Shown here piece after piece: positions 52,345-59,949 of a stretch of DNA of 64,000 nt; the first letter of the stretch is position 1, and each line of letters begins with the position of its first letter. The position numbers were made by a program, and so were the translations under genes. Source of the DNA: Sediminicoccus rosea (lineage in GTDB: Bacteria > Pseudomonadota > Alphaproteobacteria > Acetobacterales > Acetobacteraceae); the NCBI RefSeq assembly GCF_033547095.1, contig NZ_CP137852.1:124001-188000 (forward strand), read 5' to 3'. Under the pieces are notes generated by a model, which saw nothing but the letters and a program-made list of their open reading frames with translations, ran no database searches and had not been told where the DNA came from.

Positions 52345-53334
52345 ATGACCGTGACCCGCCGCACCCTGCTGGCCGCCGGCGCCGCCGCCCCCCTCGTGCC
52401 GAGCCTGGGTTCATCTCCCGCTGGCGCGCAGGCCCGCTGGCAGATGGCGACCCCCTATCCGGACGGGAACTTCCACACCCGCAACAACCGCGCCTTCATC
52501 GAGGCGGTGCAGACCGCGACCGGCGGCCGCGTGCAGGTGCAGATGCATTCCAACGCGTCGCTGCTGCCCATGGCGCAGATCAAGCGCGGCGTGCAGCAGG
52601 GCCAGGTGCAGCTGGGCGAGATCCTGCTCAGCGCCTATGGCAATGAGGATCCGTTCTTCGAGATCGACGGCGTGCCGATGCTGGCGCCGACCATCGCCCA
52701 GGCCCGCCGCCTGAACGAGCTGACCCGCCCCTTCATCGAGGCGCGCTTCCAGCGGCAGGGCCTCTCGCTGCTCTATACCGTCGCCTGGCCCAATTCGGGC
52801 TTCTACACCAACACCCCGGTGGACACGCTCGAGGCGCTGCGCGGTTCCCGCTTCCGCACCTTCAGCGTGATGACCAACCGCTTCGCCACGCTGATCGGCG
52901 CCAACCCCGCGCTGATCCAGGCGGCCGAAGTGCCGCAGGCCTTCGCCACCGGCGTGGTGAACGCGATGGTGACGAGTGCGGCGACCGGCGTGGACAGCAG
53001 CGCCTGGGATTTCAGCCGAATCTACACGCCCGTCGGCTTCACCCACACGCGCAACGCCGTCTTCGTGAACCGCCGCGCCTTCGAGGCGCTCTCGGCCGCC
53101 GACCAGGCCGCGATCCGCACCGCCGCCGCCGCCGCCGAGGCGTCCGGCTGGCGCCTGGCGGAGGAAGCCATCGCGGCGAGCGAGGCGACGCTGGCGCAGC
53201 GCGGCATGACCGTCGCCCGGCCCACGCCCGCCCTGCTGGAGGCGCTGGACCGCATCGGCCAGGAAATGACCCGCGAATGGGTGGCCCGCGCCGGCGAGGA
53301 TGGCGCCCGCGTCATCGCCGCCTATCGCGGCTGA
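52345..53334 (+). CDS. dctP: TRAP transporter periplasmic receptor (DctP)
   Basis: 329 residues. Arg-containing signal peptide ending near 'PAGAQA'. DctP hallmarks: 'ATPYPDGNFHTRNNRAFIEAV', 'IKRGVQQGQVQLGEIL', 'FRTFSVMTNRF' and the central 'VVNAMVTSAATGVDS'. The conserved Arg for carboxylate binding is likely in 'GSRFRTFSV'. It binds an organic acid and feeds the membrane proteins encoded downstream, separated by 202 bases rich in hairpins. Confidence 0.92.
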   Translation: MTVTRRTLLAAGAAAPLVPSLGSSPAGAQARWQMATPYPDGNFHTRNNRAFIEAVQTATGGRVQVQMHSNASLLPMAQIKRGVQQGQVQLGEILLSAYGNEDPFFEIDGVPMLAPTIAQARRLNELTRPFIEARFQRQGLSLLYTVAWPNSGFYTNTPVDTLEALRGSRFRTFSVMTNRFATLIGANPALIQAAEVPQAFATGVVNAMVTSAATGVDSSAWDFSRIYTPVGFTHTRNAVFVNRRAFEALSAADQAAIRTAAAAAEASGWRLAEEAIAASEATLAQRGMTVARPTPALLEALDRIGQEMTREWVARAGEDGARVIAAYRG

Positions 53335-53341
53335 GCTGGGT

Positions 53342-53449
53342 GCAGCGCCCAAGCGCTGCCCACATGCAGGATCCGGTTGCGCAAGCGGCGTGCAGCGCCG
53401 CCGCGCACCGGGCTTGCCGCATCACGCGGCCCCTTGCGCCGGGGCCGCG
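53342..53449 (+). other. Series of hairpins between dctP and the TRAP permease genes
   Basis: GCAGCGC-CCAA-GCGCTGC (53342-53359) begins 8 bases after the dctP stop, a GCGGCG...CGCCGC pairing follows near 53381-53397, and a 9-bp CGCGGCCCC / GGGGCCGCG stem lies at 53425-53449. None has a T tract. Such structures often keep receptor mRNA more abundant than permease mRNA. Confidence 0.5.
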
Positions 53450-53536
53450 CGCGACACGAACATCGCGTGACACCAGGCCGAGAGGCACCCCGCCCATGAC
53501 CCCGACCCGCCGCGCCCCATCCGGCCGGACCCCCGC

Positions 53537-54082
53537 ATGAGCGCCCTGCTGCGCCGCGCGCTGGACGGACTCTACCTGCTCAGCGCCGGGCTGGCCGCGC
53601 TGTCGCTCTTCGGCATCTTCTTCGTGATGATGGCGCAGGTCTTCCTCCGCCAGGGCAATATCCAGCTTCCCGGCGCCGATGACTTCACCGCCTATCTCTG
53701 CGTCGCCACCACCTTCTTCGCGCTGGCCTACACCTTCAAGCGCGGCGAACTGATCCGCGTCGGCCTCTTCATCGACAAGGCGGGCGCGGGGCTTCGCCGC
53801 GTGATCGAGCTGGCGGTGCTGACGCTGGCCGCGGCACTGGTCGGCTACATCGTCTACTGGACCTTCTCGGACGCCATGTTCTCGCGCGAGATCGAGGAGG
53901 TGGCGCAGGGCAGCGTGCCCTTCCTCATCTGGATCCCGAAGCTCGCCATCCCGCTGGGCTCGGGCATCCTGCTCATCGCCATCCTGGATGAGCTGCTGGT
54001 CGTGCTGCGCGGCCAGAAGCCGAGCTATGTGCGCGCGGCCGAAGAGCGTGCCGCGCGCGGCGATTTCTCGGCGGAGATGTAA
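53537..54082 (+). CDS. dctQ: TRAP transporter small permease (DctQ)
   Basis: 181 residues with four hydrophobic segments and the DctQ pattern 'VMMAQVFLRQGNIQLPGADDFTAYLCVATTFFALAYTFKRGE'. It forms the membrane unit with DctM. The ATG at 53537 lies 3 codons after a Pro-rich stretch without clear function; dctM starts 3 bases after its stop. Confidence 0.92.
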   Translation: MSALLRRALDGLYLLSAGLAALSLFGIFFVMMAQVFLRQGNIQLPGADDFTAYLCVATTFFALAYTFKRGELIRVGLFIDKAGAGLRRVIELAVLTLAAALVGYIVYWTFSDAMFSREIEEVAQGSVPFLIWIPKLAIPLGSGILLIAILDELLVVLRGQKPSYVRAAEERAARGDFSAEM

Positions 54083-54085
54083 GCC

Positions 54086-55387
54086 ATGGACATGCTGAAC
54101 ATCGCCCTGCTGCTGCTCGTCCTGCTCTGCCTGCTGCTGGGCAGCGGGCTGTGGATCGCCCTCGCGCTGGCCGGAACCGGCTATGTGGCGATGTCGCTGG
54201 TGAACCCGACGCCCGGCCTCTTCCTCGCCTCGGCCTATTGGGAGAGCACCGGCTCCTGGACGCTCGCCGCGCTGCCCATGTTCATCTGGATGGGCGAGAT
54301 CCTGTTCCGCACCAAGCTCTCGGAGGAGCTGTTCAACGGGCTCGCCCCCTGGGTGCGGCGCATCCCGGGGCGCCTGCTGCACGTCAACATCCTGGCCTGC
54401 GGCATCTTCGGCAGCGTCTCCGGCTCCTCCGCCGCCACCTGCGCCACGGTGAGCAAGATCGCGCTGCCGGAGCTGAAGCGCCGCGGCTATGACGAACGCG
54501 TGGCGATCGGCAGCCTCGCCACTGCGGGGACGCTCGGCATCATGATCCCGCCCTCGATCATCATGGTGGTCTATGCGGTGGCGGCCGAGGTCTCGATCGT
54601 GCGCGTCTTCATCGCCGGCATGATCCCGGGGGCGCTCGTGATGGGGCTGTTCAGCCTCTACATCATCATCTGGGCGCTGCTGAATCCGGCGAAGCAGCCG
54701 GCGGCCGGGCCGGGGATGAGCCTCTGGGCGAAGCTGAAGCAATCCGCGCAGCTCATTCCCTGCATCCTGCTGATCGTCACCGTCATGGGCTCGATGTTCC
54801 TGGGCTGGACCACGGCAACGGAGGCGGCCGCCTTCGGCGTGCTGGGCAGCCTGGTGCTGGCCGCCGTCACGCGCTGCCTCACCTGGCGCAGCTTCGTGGA
54901 CAGCCTGGCCGGCGCCACGCGCCTCTCCTGCATGATCATGTTCATCCTGGCGGGTGCGGCCTTCCTGACCAAGGCGATGGCGCTGACCGGCATCCCGGCG
55001 GCCCTCGCCGCCGCGGTCGCCGCGGCCGAGCTTGGGCCCTTCGCCATCATCGGCATCCTCACCGTGGTCTACCTGATCCTCGGCACGGCGCTGGATGGCG
55101 TCTCGATGATCGTGCTGACCACCTCGGTCGTGGTACCGATGGTGCAGCTCGCGGGGTTCGACCTCGTCTGGTTCGGCATCTTCATCATCCTGCTGGTCGA
55201 GATCGCCGAGATCTCGCCACCCCTCGGCTTCAACCTCTTCGTCATGCAGACGATGACGGGCAAGGAGCAGACCGAGATCGCCTGGGCGGCGCTGCCCTTC
55301 TTCATGATGCTGGTGGTGACGGTGGTGCTGATCACGATCTTCCCCGGGATCGTGACCTGGCTGCCGGATTATCTTCTCCGCCAATAG
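54086..55387 (+). CDS. dctM: TRAP transporter large permease (DctM)
   Basis: 433 residues, about 12 membrane segments. DctM hallmarks: 'FIWMGEILFRTKLSEELFNGLAPWVRRIPG', 'GIFGSVSGSSAATCATVSKIALPELKRRGYD', 'LGIMIPPSIIMVVYAVAAEVSIVRVFIAGMIPG' (read in pieces). It carries out sodium-coupled uptake of the DctP ligand. The operon ends with the first intergenic repeat copy 19 bases after the stop. Confidence 0.94.
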   Translation: MDMLNIALLLLVLLCLLLGSGLWIALALAGTGYVAMSLVNPTPGLFLASAYWESTGSWTLAALPMFIWMGEILFRTKLSEELFNGLAPWVRRIPGRLLHVNILACGIFGSVSGSSAATCATVSKIALPELKRRGYDERVAIGSLATAGTLGIMIPPSIIMVVYAVAAEVSIVRVFIAGMIPGALVMGLFSLYIIIWALLNPAKQPAAGPGMSLWAKLKQSAQLIPCILLIVTVMGSMFLGWTTATEAAAFGVLGSLVLAAVTRCLTWRSFVDSLAGATRLSCMIMFILAGAAFLTKAMALTGIPAALAAAVAAAELGPFAIIGILTVVYLILGTALDGVSMIVLTTSVVVPMVQLAGFDLVWFGIFIILLVEIAEISPPLGFNLFVMQTMTGKEQTEIAWAALPFFMMLVVTVVLITIFPGIVTWLPDYLLRQ

Positions 55388-55406
55388 GCGGAGAATTTCT
55401 TGGTGC

Positions 55407-55512
55407 CCTCAAGCGCCGGGCGCCGGCTCCGCCGGCTTGGCTTCGCGCCACCGCAGGTGCGCTGGGCGTGAAGTCAGCCTGGGCGCGCCGGCCGCTTTGC
55501 GGCCGGATTCTC
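55407..55512 (+). repeat. Intergenic repeat copy A (two hairpins)
   Basis: 106 bases matching copy B at 56413-56519. It includes a 29-base identical block (55421-55449), a GCCGGC-TCC-GCCGGC hairpin (55422-55436) and a second hairpin CCGGCCGC-TTT-GCGGCCGG (55488-55506). It lies between the dctM stop and the end of the convergent DHFR-like gene. Confidence 0.75.
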
Positions 55513-55523
55513 AGTGCGCAGCG

Positions 55524-56063
55524 CTATGCCTTTGCTGGCGTCGCTGCGGCAATCGCGTAGCGCAGCCGCACCACACCGTTGGGCCAGGTCTGGGTGTCCA
55601 GCAAGGTGAGCTGTTGCGCGGGTGGATGGACGCCAGCGAAGAGGGGGATGCCGCGGCCCAGCAGCACCGGCATCACGAAGAGATCCAGCTCCGTGATCGC
55701 GCCCTCGGCCAGCAGCCCCGCGATGAGCTGCCCGCCGCCCACCACCCACACACGTTCCTTTGCCGCGCGCAGATGCGCGGCGAGCGAGGCGAGGTCACCC
55801 TTCCAGGCCTCCACGCCCGCGGGCGGATGGGCGATGCCGCGGCGGCTCAGCACCAGGCAGGGCTTGCCCGCATAGGGACAGGGGCCGAAGCGCAGCACCT
55901 GGTCATAGGTGGCGCGCCCCATGACCAGCATGCCGATGCCGCCGAAGAAATCGGCATAGCCGTAATCCGTCGCCTGGAAGGCTTCCAGCCAGGCGACGGA
56001 GCCATCCTCGGCGGCGATGAAGCCGTCCAGGCTTGCGGCGATATAGGCGACGCGGCCGGACAT
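55524..56063 (-). CDS. Dihydrofolate reductase/RibD C-terminal family protein
   Basis: 179 residues matching the RibD_C/DHFR-like family of stand-alone reductases: 'VAYIAASLDGFIAAEDG', 'MLVMGRATYDQVLRFG', 'VWVVGGGQLIAGLLAEGAITELDLFVMPVLLGRGIPLF' (read in pieces). It probably binds NADPH; the physiological substrate is unknown. The start is ATG 56063, 17 bases after the stop of the NIPSNAP-like gene, so the two form an operon bracketed by the two repeat copies. Confidence 0.87.
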   Translation of the reverse strand: MSGRVAYIAASLDGFIAAEDGSVAWLEAFQATDYGYADFFGGIGMLVMGRATYDQVLRFGPCPYAGKPCLVLSRRGIAHPPAGVEAWKGDLASLAAHLRAAKERVWVVGGGQLIAGLLAEGAITELDLFVMPVLLGRGIPLFAGVHPPAQQLTLLDTQTWPNGVVRLRYAIAAATPAKA

Positions 56064-56080
56064 GCCCCCCCTCTGGCCGC

Positions 56081-56404
56081 TCAATCCTGCCACTTCACCT
56101 GCATGAAGGGCGCGGGGATCAGCAGCTTGCTCTCCTGCGTCGCGATGAAGGGGCGCACCTTGGCCAGGTAGTTCAGCCAGTCCTGGTTGGCGAAGAGCTT
56201 GGTGCGGCGCTCGGCGCGCTCGGCCAGGGTCTCATAGGCCCACATGTGGATCACCTGGTTCAGCGGGCCGAACTCGGTGGAGTAGTAGCCGACGAGGCGG
56301 CCCAGGATGGGCTTCTGGATCGCCAGGCCCTCGGCCGCATAGGCCTTGATGTAGTCCCCGATCTTGCCGGGGTGCATGGTGTAGATGCGCTCTTCGACGA
56401 ACAT
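56081..56404 (-). CDS. NIPSNAP family protein
   Basis: 107 residues matching NIPSNAP: 'MFVEERIYTMHPGKIGDYIKAY', 'LGRLVGYYSTEFGPLNQVIHMWAYE', 'LAERAERRTKLFANQDW'. Ferredoxin-like dimeric alpha-beta barrel fold; bacterial members are of unknown function and sometimes linked to catabolic pathways. The ATG at 56404 is fixed by the family N-terminus; a longer frame reads into the repeat. Confidence 0.9.
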   Translation of the reverse strand: MFVEERIYTMHPGKIGDYIKAYAAEGLAIQKPILGRLVGYYSTEFGPLNQVIHMWAYETLAERAERRTKLFANQDWLNYLAKVRPFIATQESKLLIPAPFMQVKWQD

Positions 56405-56412
56405 TTTTGGGT

Positions 56413-56519
56413 CCTCAAACGCCGGCGCCGGCTCCGCCGGCTTGGCTTCGCGCCGCAGGGATGTGGCGCTGGTTGGCAGGGCGGTCGCGGCGCGCCGGCT
56501 GCCTTGCAGCCGGATTCTC
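56413..56519 (+). repeat. Intergenic repeat copy B (two hairpins)
   Basis: 107 bases, same orientation as copy A. It shares the 29-base block (56426-56454), the GCCGGC-TCC-GCCGGC hairpin, and a second hairpin that here reads CCGGCTGC-CTT-GCAGCCGG (56495-56513). Relative to copy A one stem pair changes from C-G to T-A, keeping the fold. Confidence 0.75.
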
Positions 56520-56598
56520 GGTGTGCGTCGTTTCCCCTCGCAGCGTCGCGCGCGCCGGCAAGCCTGTCCAGCCTCGCCCACTGGCCGCCCCCCGGCGC

Positions 56599-56623
56599 CC
56601 TGTCGTGGCTCTGCCACGACAGG
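56599..56623. other. Perfect 11-bp hairpin
   Basis: CCTGTCGTGGC / GCCACGACAGG with a TCT loop, in the 291-base gap between the NIPSNAP and ferredoxin-NADP reductase genes. No T tract. It could be a terminator-like element for the leftward fpr transcript or part of a larger repeat. Confidence 0.55.
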
Positions 56624-56655
56624 ATGAGCCGAGCCACCAAGGTCAACGCCAAACC

Positions 56656-56684
56656 GGGGCCCCCGCGAAGACGCCGAAGGCGGG
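56656..56684. repeat. Short intergenic repeat, copy 1
   Basis: GGGCCCCCGCG...GACGCCG...CGGG arrangement resembling 59768-59795. A small CCCGC / GCGGG stem is possible. It lies 12 bases beyond the fpr stop. Confidence 0.4.
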
Positions 56685-56695
56685 TTAGTGGGGAA

Positions 56696-57502
56696 CTATT
56701 TCGTCACGAAGGCCTTCTCGAGGACGTAGCTGCCAGGGGCGTTGTTGGTGCCCTCGATGAAGCCGCGCGCTTCCAGCAGCGCCTTGCAGTCGGCGTTCAT
56801 CGCCTCGCTGCCGCAGATCATCACGCGGTCATGCGCGGGGTCGAGGGGTGCCACGCCCGCCTGCTTCTCCGCCTCGCCGGTCTCGAGGCGCGTGGTGATG
56901 CGGCCCTGCACCGGGAAGGGCTCGCGCGTCACGGCCGGCAGGTAGATCAGCTTCTCCTGCACCATCTCGCCGAGCAGTTCGTGATCCCGCAGCTCGCCCG
57001 TGATGTAGTCGCGATAGGCGAGTTCCTTCACCTCGCGCACCGTGTGCGCCACGATGATCCGCTCGTAGCGGTCATAGACCTCGGGGTCGCGCATCAGGGA
57101 CATGAAGGGCGCGAGGCCGGTACCGGTGGCGAGGAACCAGAGGTTGCGGCCGGGCAGCAGATTGTCGGGGATCAGCGTGCCCACGGGCTTGCGGCCGATC
57201 AGCACGCGCTCGCCCACCTTGATGTGCTGCAGGCGGGAGGTGAGGGGGCCGTTCTGCACCTTGATGGAGAGGAACTCCAGATGGTCCTCCCAGGCGGGGC
57301 TCACCATGGAATAGGCGCGGGTCAGCGGCTTGCCGTCCACCATCAGCCCGATCATCGCGAACTGGCCCGAGGTGAAGCGCAGCGTCGCGTCGCGCGTGCA
57401 TTTGAAGCTGAACAGGCTCTCGGTCCAGTGATGCACCCAGGTGACCTCTTCGGCGAAGAAGCCCGGCGGCGCGGTGAGGATGGGTTGGGTGTTCGTGTCC
57501 AT
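56696..57502 (-). CDS. fpr: Ferredoxin--NADP(+) reductase
   Basis: 268 residues. FAD-binding 'PLTRAYSMVSPAWEDHLEFLSIKVQNGPLTSRLQ' (read in pieces) carries the R-x-Y-S motif; NADP domain has 'LWFLATGTGLAPFMSLMRDPEVY' and 'RVMICGSEAMN'. C-terminal 'GSYVLEKAFVTK' resembles the bacterial subclass I C-end. It moves electrons between NADPH and ferredoxin or flavodoxin, mostly for stress and Fe-S functions. The start at 57502 is set by homology. Confidence 0.93.
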   Translation of the reverse strand: MDTNTQPILTAPPGFFAEEVTWVHHWTESLFSFKCTRDATLRFTSGQFAMIGLMVDGKPLTRAYSMVSPAWEDHLEFLSIKVQNGPLTSRLQHIKVGERVLIGRKPVGTLIPDNLLPGRNLWFLATGTGLAPFMSLMRDPEVYDRYERIIVAHTVREVKELAYRDYITGELRDHELLGEMVQEKLIYLPAVTREPFPVQGRITTRLETGEAEKQAGVAPLDPAHDRVMICGSEAMNADCKALLEARGFIEGTNNAPGSYVLEKAFVTK

Positions 57503-57556
57503 GGCAGGCGTTTTGCGGCCCGTGACAGGCGCGCGCAAGCGGGGAATGATGGGGGC

Positions 57557-58267
57557 ATGGCTGATTTCATCCCTCCGCATGACCCCGAGACCAACCCGCC
57601 GGTCGGCCCCCGCGTGGACACCGTGCCCCGGCCCCTGCCCGCGCGCATCCCCCACAAGGGCCGCAGCGTGGACCTCGAGGTGCTGCACATGCGCCACGTG
57701 CCCGACCTCTGGCAGGCCGCGCAGAGCGATGCGACAGGGGCGGGCTGGGCCTATATGGGCTATGGCCCCTTCGCCTCCGAAGCGGCGCTCGGCCAGTTCG
57801 TCGGCGGCTTCGCCACCACGCACGACCCCATCGCCTGGGCCGTCCGGCAGCACCGCACCGGCACCGTGGACGGATGGCTGACGTTGATGGAGATCCAGCC
57901 GGCCAACGCGCATATCGAGCTCGGCAACATCTGGTTCTCGCCCCGCATGCAGCGCACCCGGGCGGCGACCGAGGCGATGTTCCTGCTGATGCGCCACGCC
58001 ATGGAGGATCTCGGCTACCGGCGCCTGACCTGGAAGTGCAACGCGCTGAACGCCCCCTCCCGCCGCGCCGCCGCGCGCCTCGGCTTCACCTATGAGGGGA
58101 CGCTGCGCGCGGTGCTGACGGTGAAGGGCCGCCGGCGGGACACCGCCTGGTTCTCCATCCTGGCCGAGGAATGGCCGGCGCGCGCCGCCGCCATCCAGGC
58201 CTGGCTGGATGATTCCAACTGGGATGCGGCGGGCCGACCGAAGCGCTCCCTCACCCAGGGGGGCTGA
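57557..58267 (+). CDS. GNAT N-acetyltransferase (RimJ/RimL-like)
   Basis: 236 residues. The N-terminal 35 residues are Pro-rich. The GNAT core includes 'IAWAVRQHRTGTVDGWLTLMEIQPANAHIELGNIWFSPRMQRTRAATEAMFLL' (read in pieces) and 'RRLTWKCNALNAPSRRAAARLGFTYEGTLR', the acetyl-CoA and Asn signature of RimJ/RimL-type enzymes. The acceptor is unknown. Divergent from fpr. Confidence 0.9.
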   Translation: MADFIPPHDPETNPPVGPRVDTVPRPLPARIPHKGRSVDLEVLHMRHVPDLWQAAQSDATGAGWAYMGYGPFASEAALGQFVGGFATTHDPIAWAVRQHRTGTVDGWLTLMEIQPANAHIELGNIWFSPRMQRTRAATEAMFLLMRHAMEDLGYRRLTWKCNALNAPSRRAAARLGFTYEGTLRAVLTVKGRRRDTAWFSILAEEWPARAAAIQAWLDDSNWDAAGRPKRSLTQGG

Positions 58268-58366
58268 GGGGCGGCGCCGCCGTCTTGACGCGGCCGCAAC
58301 ATTTCCGTCGCGGGCGTGTCATCGGCGGTTGCTAGGCGGGGCCCTCCATTCCGGAGGGTCATCCGC

Positions 58367-59758
58367 ATGCGCCGTTTCCTGCTCGCCACCACCGTCTCCC
58401 TGGGGGCCGCCCTGGGCCTGATCCAGCCGGCCGCCGCCGATACGCGCTTCGAGGCGCGGCTCGCCGGGCAGGCCATCCTGCCCGGCGCCACCTTCCTGGC
58501 CCCCCCGGCCGATGCGCCCGAGTATTTCCGCCTCTCCGGCCGCTTCGCCGGCCCGGGCAATGCGCGGACCGAGCAGGCCGGCAGCATCCCCGGCGTGACG
58601 CTGCCGGGCTATGGCCCCCGGCCCACCGGCCTCGCCATGCCCTTTCCCGGCCAGCCGCTGCAGGGCTTTTCCGGCATCAAGCCGGTGGGCGACGGCAGCT
58701 ACTGGGTGACGGGCGACAATGGCTTCGGCAACCGCCGCAACAGCCCCGACGCGCTGCTGATGATCCATCGCGTGCGGCCGAACTGGCAGACCGGGCAGGT
58801 GGCGGTGGAAAACACCATCTTCCTCTCCGACCCCAACCGCGTCGCCAGCTTCGCCCTGCAGAACGAGGCGACGCCGACGCGCTACCTGACCGGCGCCGAT
58901 TTCGACCTGGAGAGCATCCAGCCCCTGCCCGATGGCAGCTTCATGCTGGGCGAGGAATTCGGCCCCTTCCTGCTGCGCTTCGACGCCGCGGGCCGCCTGA
59001 TGGCCGTGGTCGAGACGCAGATGGACGGCCAGCCGCTCCGCTCGCCCGACCACCCGGCCCAGGTGATTCCGGCGAACCCGACCGCAGGCGTCCCGCACCG
59101 CGTCCGCCGCTCGGGCGGGTATGAGGGCATGGCGATGACGCCGGATGGCCGCACCCTCTGGGCGCTGCTGGAACAGCCCCTCTTCGCCGCGGGCAGCAAC
59201 CAGCCCGAGGGCGCCTTCCTCCGCCTGATCGAGTTCGACGTGGGCCGCATGGCCTGGACCGGCCGCAACCTGCGCTACCGGCTGGAGCCGGGGGCGACGG
59301 CCATCGGCGACTTCAACATGATCGACGAGCGCCGCGCCCTGGTGATCGAGCGCGACAATGGCGAGGGCGATCCCGGCCGTGCCTGCGCCCAGGGTGTGGA
59401 GAGCACCCACACCGCCCCATGCTTCGCCATGCCGGCGCGCCTGAAGCGCATCTACCTGGTGGATCTGGGCGCGCCGGATGCCGAGGGCTTCGTCCGCAAG
59501 ATCGGCCATATCGACCTCATGGCCATCCAGGACCCCGAGCGGGTGGCGCGCCAGCGCGGCGACCGCGCGGCCGGCGCCAGCGACGCGGTCTTCACCTTCC
59601 CCTTCTTCACCATCGAGAACGTGGCGATGGTGGATGCCGATCACATCATCGTCGGCAATGACAACAACCTGCCCTTCTCGGCCGGCCGCCACCTGAGCCG
59701 CGCGGACGACAATGAGCTGATCCTGCTGCACGTGCCCGAGCTGCTGCGGGCGCGCTGA
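58367..59758 (+). CDS. Exported esterase-like protein of the phytase-like family
   Basis: 463 residues with signal peptide 'LLATTVSLGAALGLIQPAAA' and a GGAGG site at 58353-58357. The body matches the esterase-like-activity-of-phytase family (PF13449): 'SGIKPVGDGSYWVTGDNGFGNRRNSPDALLMIH' (read in pieces), 'FDLESIQPLPDGSFMLGEEFGPFLLRFD', 'GYEGMAMTPDGRTLWALLEQPL', 'LVIERDNGEGD'. A beta-propeller secreted phosphoesterase is likely; metal-binding acidic motifs are frequent. Monocistronic. Confidence 0.9.
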   Translation: MRRFLLATTVSLGAALGLIQPAAADTRFEARLAGQAILPGATFLAPPADAPEYFRLSGRFAGPGNARTEQAGSIPGVTLPGYGPRPTGLAMPFPGQPLQGFSGIKPVGDGSYWVTGDNGFGNRRNSPDALLMIHRVRPNWQTGQVAVENTIFLSDPNRVASFALQNEATPTRYLTGADFDLESIQPLPDGSFMLGEEFGPFLLRFDAAGRLMAVVETQMDGQPLRSPDHPAQVIPANPTAGVPHRVRRSGGYEGMAMTPDGRTLWALLEQPLFAAGSNQPEGAFLRLIEFDVGRMAWTGRNLRYRLEPGATAIGDFNMIDERRALVIERDNGEGDPGRACAQGVESTHTAPCFAMPARLKRIYLVDLGAPDAEGFVRKIGHIDLMAIQDPERVARQRGDRAAGASDAVFTFPFFTIENVAMVDADHIIVGNDNNLPFSAGRHLSRADDNELILLHVPELLRAR

Positions 59759-59767
59759 AGCGAGGAC

Positions 59768-59797
59768 GGGCCCCCGCGCGACGCCGCAGCGGGGGCC
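59768..59797 (+). terminator. Hairpin after the phytase-like gene (also short repeat copy 2)
   Basis: 9-bp stem GGCCCCCGC / GCGGGGGCC (59769-59797) with an 11-base loop, 10 bases after the stop. Its sequence also matches the short repeat at 56656-56684, so the terminator may be part of a recurring intergenic element. No T tract. Confidence 0.5.
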
Positions 59798-59949
59798 GCA
59801 AAGGGGGCCGGGGCGGACTTGCGTGCCCCGGCCGCCCCTCTAGCATGGGAAGGCTTGGAACCCGGCCACGACCACGGCCGGGACCGGGCGGCGAGGATGC
59901 GCCACCGCAGCGGGGGCGCCTTCGCGGACCAGGCGCGAGGACGACGACC

